DNA from: Verrucomicrobiia bacterium
Lineage (GTDB): Bacteria > Verrucomicrobiota > Verrucomicrobiia > Opitutales > Opitutaceae
DNA: 10,641 bases
Direction of reading: 5' to 3'
Assembly: GCA_030424825.1 (NCBI GenBank)
Contig: JAUHWE010000102.1
Span: forward strand, 1 to 10,641
Below the pieces are notes generated by a model. That model saw only the letters and a list, made by a program, of their open reading frames with translations. It was not told the origin of the DNA and did no database searches. A program made the translations under genes and the position numbers. Below are positions 6,375 to 10,641 of this stretch, piece by piece (positions within the stretch are counted from its first letter, which is position 1; each line of letters starts with the position of its first letter).

Positions 6375-8768
6375 TCATTGGCCGCAAGTGGGGTCTCTAT
6401 TTGCTGAAATTGTAGCGAATTGGTTTTGGATCGCTAGCGAAGTCCCATCCTGGCTTAACGTTACTTGATCATCCAGCGGCCATGTGATCTTGTAGCTTCG
6501 GTCGCCGGTCTTTTCCCAATTGGCATGGAAATCGCCGTTGGTGACTTTATGGTCTTCGGAAATCTCCAGTGTGGCTCCATCAATGCGGCGCCATGTGCCG
6601 GCTAGTTCATTGCCTGCAGGTCCTATCCGGATCGCGGATACGGGAGTATTGAACAAACCTTTGCCTTGAAACTCCGTGTTCTCTCGATTGATAGAAACCG
6701 TATCGATGATGCCGGGCCAGCGAATCGTAAACGCGTTCTCAGAATGGCCATTCTTTTCCCAGAGTCCAACGATGTCGCCAATCTTTGCTTTTCCATCATC
6801 TGTGATTGTGACGTAGGACCCGTTGGACCAGTACCAGCAGCCAACGATGGATTTGGGTGCGGATTGTGACGTGGCGTTATTTGATTCTTGCGGACTGGCT
6901 TTCTCAACCGAATCTGTAGGTAAAGGATTGGGAGGATCCTGTGTTGAGCCACTGCTTGTTGCTGGCTCTTTGGAACGTTCAACGGATTTCCGAGTAGTTT
7001 TCTCAGGAGTTGCTATGGTCCAACCGTTGAGGTCTTCTCTGTTTGTAGTTATTTTTGCAGGGCCATACCAATGGTAGCCATCTTTGTCGATAGCTCGCAT
7101 TCCAGCAGTTGGGAAGTCACGGTCCTCTACCCACTGACTACCGTCTCGCTTGTACATTGAGGCGGGGATACCGAAAGTTTGATTCCCGAGGCCGTAATAG
7201 ACGTTCCCGTCTTTGCCGCTAATGGGGACACCCGGTTGCAGAGATGCGAACTTCCCTTCCGGGGGAGGAACGGTTTCCCAGCGACCATCAACGAGCTTGA
7301 CCGGTTCGTAGTGGTTTCTTGGGTCTACGGGGTTCTTAGCGGGTTGTATTGACCAAATTGTATCGTCTCCGTCAATTGCTATCCCCGGCATCTTATCTTG
7401 AATCAACAGAAGAGGTTCTTTGGATACGGTGTGAAGCTGTTGACCATCTCGCTTTGCAACTAGGAGTTTTCCATTCTTCGTCTGCATACCGATGAGGTCT
7501 CCATTGGCACCAACTGCGAGTTGATGACCCGCACCGTTCATTCCGGTAGCTTTTTCGATTTTTCCGTTATTGAGTCGATAGATGGAAAAGAATCCGCTTA
7601 TCAAAGCCGATCCGTCGCGATCTACATCTAAGTCAAGGACCCGGTCCTCTAAGAGGAAAACTTCCCATTGATTCCCGCCTAGCCATTTGTAGGCCTTTGG
7701 GAGGCCGCGACCGCCGACGGAAGTTTTGGCGGCCCAGAGGGTTCCGTCGAGTCCGATATCGAAGAAGTGAAAACCGAAGTTGGCGAATTGCGAACCACCC
7801 TCGATTGCTCGAACGGCGTTATCCGGTTTGTAGTAACTACCTAAATACAGTGCGTCATTTTCCATTACGAAAAATTCGTTGTAATCGACCGTACCCGTTA
7901 CCTTCTCAGTGTTTTTAGCGATGAGACTCCATTTACGATCTTCAAGTCGGAAGACACCGTAGACGCCCACAGTATTGGTGCCATATGGATTGACTCGAGC
8001 ATGAATACAAAGTTTCCCGGAGGGATCGATCGTTAGTAGGTCTTTCGGTGAGCCCGGTTGAGGTAAGGGAAACGACTGCCATGCTCCGGACTCATAAGTT
8101 TCTAGCACCACCTTGCGGTCGGGCAAACGGGTTAAGGCCCAGGCATTGCCGTCGCCATCGACCGCGAACCGAATCGCTTTCTTACCCATGTCTTTCCACG
8201 AGCCGTTTTCCCATTTCGAGATCGTGCTTGGGTACTGGTTGTTTTTGTTATTTGCCGGTCCGAGGGTCGCCCAAAAGGAACCGTCTCCCCCAAAGTAGAC
8301 CCGGTCGGCCTTGGCGCTAACCGGTACCCAGCTGGATCCGTTGAAACGAGCGACCATTTTCGACTTGAACGTGACCCAGGGAAATCCGCTGGGACCAAAG
8401 GTGATCGTAATGGGCGAACCTAGGAGCTTCGGGAAAGTATTCATTGGCTCCCTAGGCGTGCCGTCTTTGGAAGGGAGGTCTGCTTCGGTGAACGGCTTTC
8501 TCCCGGTTGGTTCGAACGTTACATTTCCATCTTCAAAATTGATGTATTCGCTGGAATCTTGCCCAAGGTATCCGACTCTGAGCGTTTTCCCAGTGATCCA
8601 GGCACGATTTTGACGGTCGAAGGCTTTTATCGATACCGGAGATGTGGCCCAGAGAGATTCGATTGTCGAAGCAGAAGATTGACCCAGTGCCGGAATCTGA
8701 ATCAGCGGGATACTCAGTAATAGGTAAGAAGCGAAGAAAAAGAGGCGGAAACGTTGGAGCGATTTCAT
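6375..8768 (-). CDS. Secreted propeller-like protein with duplicated C-terminal module, function unknown
   Basis: I do not recognise a characterised family for this 797-residue protein. A signal peptide spans ~1-29 (LFFFASYLLLSIPLIQIPALG). Residues ~35-585 contain many short repeats with a D-G-x-x-W core, for example DGSFWATL (162-169), DGDGNAWAL (204-212), DGTLWAA (341-347) and DKDGYHWYG (561-569), alternating with G-x-W strand ends. This resembles the propeller repeats of extracellular sensor or regulator proteins, but no kinase or membrane anchor follows. A Ser/Pro/Thr-rich linker at ~586-638 leads to two tandem C-terminal modules, at 641-718 and 722-797, 81 residues apart. They share G-x-W, NG/DG, WEK-x-G, I-x-WP and a D-x-V strand. 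A binding or sensing role outside the cytoplasm is plausible; no catalytic motif is visible. The ATG at 8768 fits the signal peptide; AAGGAG lies too far upstream (about 26 bases) to be its ribosome site. Confidence 0.85.
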   Translation of the reverse strand: MKSLQRFRLFFFASYLLLSIPLIQIPALGQSSASTIESLWATSPVSIKAFDRQNRAWITGKTLRVGYLGQDSSEYINFEDGNVTFEPTGRKPFTEADLPSKDGTPREPMNTFPKLLGSPITITFGPSGFPWVTFKSKMVARFNGSSWVPVSAKADRVYFGGDGSFWATLGPANNKNNQYPSTISKWENGSWKDMGKKAIRFAVDGDGNAWALTRLPDRKVVLETYESGAWQSFPLPQPGSPKDLLTIDPSGKLCIHARVNPYGTNTVGVYGVFRLEDRKWSLIAKNTEKVTGTVDYNEFFVMENDALYLGSYYKPDNAVRAIEGGSQFANFGFHFFDIGLDGTLWAAKTSVGGRGLPKAYKWLGGNQWEVFLLEDRVLDLDVDRDGSALISGFFSIYRLNNGKIEKATGMNGAGHQLAVGANGDLIGMQTKNGKLLVAKRDGQQLHTVSKEPLLLIQDKMPGIAIDGDDTIWSIQPAKNPVDPRNHYEPVKLVDGRWETVPPPEGKFASLQPGVPISGKDGNVYYGLGNQTFGIPASMYKRDGSQWVEDRDFPTAGMRAIDKDGYHWYGPAKITTNREDLNGWTIATPEKTTRKSVERSKEPATSSGSTQDPPNPLPTDSVEKASPQESNNATSQSAPKSIVGCWYWSNGSYVTITDDGKAKIGDIVGLWEKNGHSENAFTIRWPGIIDTVSINRENTEFQGKGLFNTPVSAIRIGPAGNELAGTWRRIDGATLEISEDHKVTNGDFHANWEKTGDRSYKITWPLDDQVTLSQDGTSLAIQNQFATISANRDPTCGQ

Positions 8769-9098
8769 TGAGTCAGTCTTGGCTAGAAGGTATACTCCTT
8801 CGACGCAACCTATGGTTTAAATATTCAGACTATATCTGGAAAATTGTAATCACAACCTAGTGAAAGACCAGTCAGTCGGATCATATAGATTTCCGATGTG
8901 GGGGCGTCGCTTGTGGCGACTGAATTGTTGGGGTTTTCACCCTTGTGCGTTCGCCGCAAGCGACGCCCCTGTCAAATATTCGATTGATTAGGCACTTTCT
9001 TATATTTCATACCCCATCCCGCTGAAAGGGGAGCGCCATTGGGTTTTCCGATAAATAGTTTCCAATTTGAGCATACAAAGTTAGATGCTATGTGAATG
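8769..9098. other. 330-base gene-free region upstream of the propeller-like gene
   Basis: Reading on the minus strand, this lies between the esterase stop at 9099 and the ATG at 8768, so it should contain the esterase terminator and the promoter of the next gene. The only strong structure is the REP-like inverted repeat at 8901-8969. A small hairpin GAAGG/CCTTC (8786-8790 with 8797-8801) lies in the probable leader. I see no T-tailed terminator hairpin. An open frame at 8972-9283 (minus) overlaps the esterase gene in another frame and looks like a shadow. Confidence 0.65.
8901..8969. repeat. REP-like inverted pair 4: 19-bp inverted repeat, 31-base spacer
   Basis: GGGGCGTCGCTTGTGGCGA at 8901-8919 pairs with 8951-8969 at 18 of 19 positions. 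Each arm is also a hairpin by itself (GTCGC-N5-GCGAC). The arm differs by one base, over 19, from the right half of pair 3 (1694-1712 read on the minus strand), so the same repeat family occurs about 7 kb apart. The tetranucleotide before the arm is not GTAG here: the left flank reads GTGG and the right flank, read inward, ACAG. This pair therefore looks decayed at its feet while keeping its stems. No T-run follows, so I do not call it a terminator. Confidence 0.65.
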
Positions 9099-10641
9099 TC
9101 ACCTCCTGCGATGCTTGTCGCCCACAAGGGTAGGTGCGTCGTTGTATCCAGGAGGGGTGTCGGAATCGGTCCGAAAGGGAAGGGCGGGAAGGCCAGCCCC
9201 GTTGACCAAGTTGACATCGGGAAACCCAGAAAAAGCGTAGCGAATAGCGACTGGGTTTCTAATGCCGGTCCAGCTGAGGACAATTGATTCGCCGTCCAAC
9301 CTTGCTTGAGCGGGTTGCCAGTGGCGGTCGGGTCCGGCTACCCAAAATTCCCGTGGCGGTTTGCCATCCGTGGTCCGCAGACCTTGCCCGTGTTGAAAGT
9401 GAATTCGCGCTGCGTAGTCTCCTTCTGTTTTTATTTTTGTGTATACGGGTCCTGAAGATTCAATATCCATAGAGTGGATTCGCTCTTGAGCGAGTAAGGC
9501 GAGGCGTCGCCCGATCGGCTCTTTATCTGTGGGGTGGATGTTTTCAATGTCGCCCAGATCGATCGTGTTGGCGATGCTGGTGTGGGGCAGTTTAAGCAGT
9601 TTCTGTTGCGCTTCGCGAAACCAGGCCCAGCTATAGGCGTCCGGAGCAGTCGGTGAATTAGTAGGCGAGCCCTGGTTGATCCTTCCGTACCGAGGCAGCA
9701 TGACCGCCATGAAATGAAAGTCGTTTCGTCCCCACAGTTCTCTGAGGTGCTGGCACCAGGCGGGAAGCGTCACACCGTATTGGCGCATATTGGCGAGCGC
9801 ATTGGAGTTGGACTCGCCCTGATACCAAACGATGCCGCGAGTTGCGTAAGGAGCAAGGGGATACAGCATGGCATTGTAGAGAATGTTGGGCCGCGTTCTT
9901 AAATAGATATTGTCATTTCGTTCCCAGGTTTGACCCGCAATGTCCTGTTGGATGAGTCGCTCTACTTCATCACGGTCAAACTGCTCAAAGGCCTCCATTT
10001 CCCGTTTGAAGTGAGGGAATGTTTGGGTCATCGAAAGGGGGAGCCAACCTTCCAGTGCGGAGCTTCCCCAAGATGCCTCTATGATTCCTACCGGAATGCC
10101 CAACGCCTGTTGCAGTTCGTAGGCGAACAGGAAGCCGACCGCACTCTGGCAAGGACCCGTTCTCCATTGTCCGGCGAATCGATTTTGGGGTTCGAAGCGG
10201 ACATTCCGCTTAACCTCGAGCGACCGAATGGGCATTTCTTTCGCTGATTCGAGAAGCGCCTCGTAGTCTTTCAGTTTGTTGTAATTCATTTGCATATTGG
10301 ATTGACCGGAGCCTATCCAAACCTCCCCCACGAGAATGTCTAAAAACTGAATCGATGCGTTGCCGCTTTCTACTCGGAAAGGGTAGGGCCCTCCTGTTGG
10401 GAGCGGCGGCATTGAAAGTTTCCAGCGACCCTCTTTGCCGACCCTAGTCTGTTTCGTTTTTCCAGCCACCGAGACCTTGACGGAGGCGCCCGGTTCGCCC
10501 CAGCCCCATACTGGCACCGGCATTTCGCGTTGCAAAACCATGTGTTCCGTAAATGGCGAGGCCAGCTCTAGCTGCTGTGTTTCAGCTGAGACTTGAAGAG
10601 CAATTAGGAAGGGGATCAGGGCACCGCAAAATTTCGTTTTC
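9099..10641 (-). CDS. Sialate O-acetylesterase-family SGNH hydrolase (start just off the right edge)
   Basis: The frame is open from the window edge to a TGA at 9099-9101 and shows 513 residues. It begins KTKFCGALIPFLIALQVSA, clearly a signal peptide lacking only its first residue or so, so the ATG at 10541 (visible residue 34) is internal. Residues ~28-110 form the N-terminal beta domain with HMVLQREMPVPVWGWGEPG. The esterase domain follows: GQSNM with catalytic S114, WYQGESN from W272, and GDIENIHP with D364 and H369. The ending, PDVNLVNGAGLPALPFRTDSD, is typical of complete members. Enzymes of this family remove O-acetyl groups from sialic acid and other sugars, including xylan decorations; the actual substrate here is unknown. 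Secretion and the nearby sulfatases suggest trimming of a decorated glycan. It lies 330 bases before the propeller-like gene on the same strand, with a REP-like repeat between, so co-transcription is doubtful. Confidence 0.92.
   Translation of the reverse strand, partial: KTKFCGALIPFLIALQVSAETQQLELASPFTEHMVLQREMPVPVWGWGEPGASVKVSVAGKTKQTRVGKEGRWKLSMPPLPTGGPYPFRVESGNASIQFLDILVGEVWIGSGQSNMQMNYNKLKDYEALLESAKEMPIRSLEVKRNVRFEPQNRFAGQWRTGPCQSAVGFLFAYELQQALGIPVGIIEASWGSSALEGWLPLSMTQTFPHFKREMEAFEQFDRDEVERLIQQDIAGQTWERNDNIYLRTRPNILYNAMLYPLAPYATRGIVWYQGESNSNALANMRQYGVTLPAWCQHLRELWGRNDFHFMAVMLPRYGRINQGSPTNSPTAPDAYSWAWFREAQQKLLKLPHTSIANTIDLGDIENIHPTDKEPIGRRLALLAQERIHSMDIESSGPVYTKIKTEGDYAARIHFQHGQGLRTTDGKPPREFWVAGPDRHWQPAQARLDGESIVLSWTGIRNPVAIRYAFSGFPDVNLVNGAGLPALPFRTDSDTPPGYNDAPTLVGDKHRRR

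Noticed and set aside
8829..8855. Promoter for the propeller-like gene: TTGTGA (8850-8855) and TATAGT (8829-8834) on the minus strand
   Set aside because: The TATAGT box is good, but the spacing of 15 bases is short and the promoter consensus of this organism is not known; too weak to annotate.
1206..8993. Shared 11-mer ATTGATTAGGC at 1206-1216 and 8983-8993
   Set aside because: More than ten pairs of matching 11-mers are expected by chance in a window of this length.
8972..9283. 103-codon open frame on the minus strand overlapping the end of the esterase gene, considered as a frameshifted esterase tail
   Set aside because: The esterase frame itself reaches the family's typical C-terminal end (VNL...PFRTD) without a break, so the other frame is not needed.

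Overview
The window looks like a chromosomal segment from a PVC-superphylum bacterium, most likely Verrucomicrobiota (Opitutae-like), with Planctomycetota as the alternative. The main reason is the 3411-6320 gene, which joins an N-terminal propeller, HEAT-like helices and a C-terminal CxxCH haem domain, an architecture characteristic of Planctomycetes and Verrucomicrobia. Secreted sulfatases and a sialate-O-acetylesterase-type esterase close together, and genes without a Shine-Dalgarno sequence next to the start, fit the same group.

Layout from left to right: (1) 1-1195, minus strand, an iduronate-2-sulfatase-like sulfatase whose C-terminus lies off the left edge. (2) 1196-1754, a 559-base gene-free region packed with REP-like elements: hairpins preceded by GTAG, arranged as three inward-facing GTAG...CTAC pairs. 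(3) 1755-3233, minus strand, a second sulfatase of the arylsulfatase A type, with a lipoprotein signal. (4) 3234-3410, a divergent promoter region with small palindromes. (5) 3411-6320, plus strand, the large propeller/HEAT/cytochrome c protein. (6) 6375-8768, minus strand, a secreted propeller-like protein of unknown function with a duplicated C-terminal module. (7) 8769-9098, a gene-free region holding one more inverted pair of the REP-like family. (8) 9099-10641, minus strand, a secreted sialate-O-acetylesterase-family hydrolase whose start codon lies just beyond the right edge.

Working together (inference): two sulfatases and an acetylesterase-type SGNH hydrolase could strip sulfate and acetyl groups from a complex glycan outside the cytoplasm. 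The haem protein could oxidise a released sugar or alcohol and pass electrons to the respiratory chain. No glycoside hydrolase, polysaccharide lyase, transporter, formylglycine-generating enzyme or regulator lies in the window, so the substrate cannot be named and this may be only part of a larger locus.

I see no RNA genes, CRISPR array, insertion sequence, phage gene or defence system. The least ordinary material is the REP-like cluster at 1336-1715 with its relative at 8901-8969, and the unassigned protein at 6375-8768.
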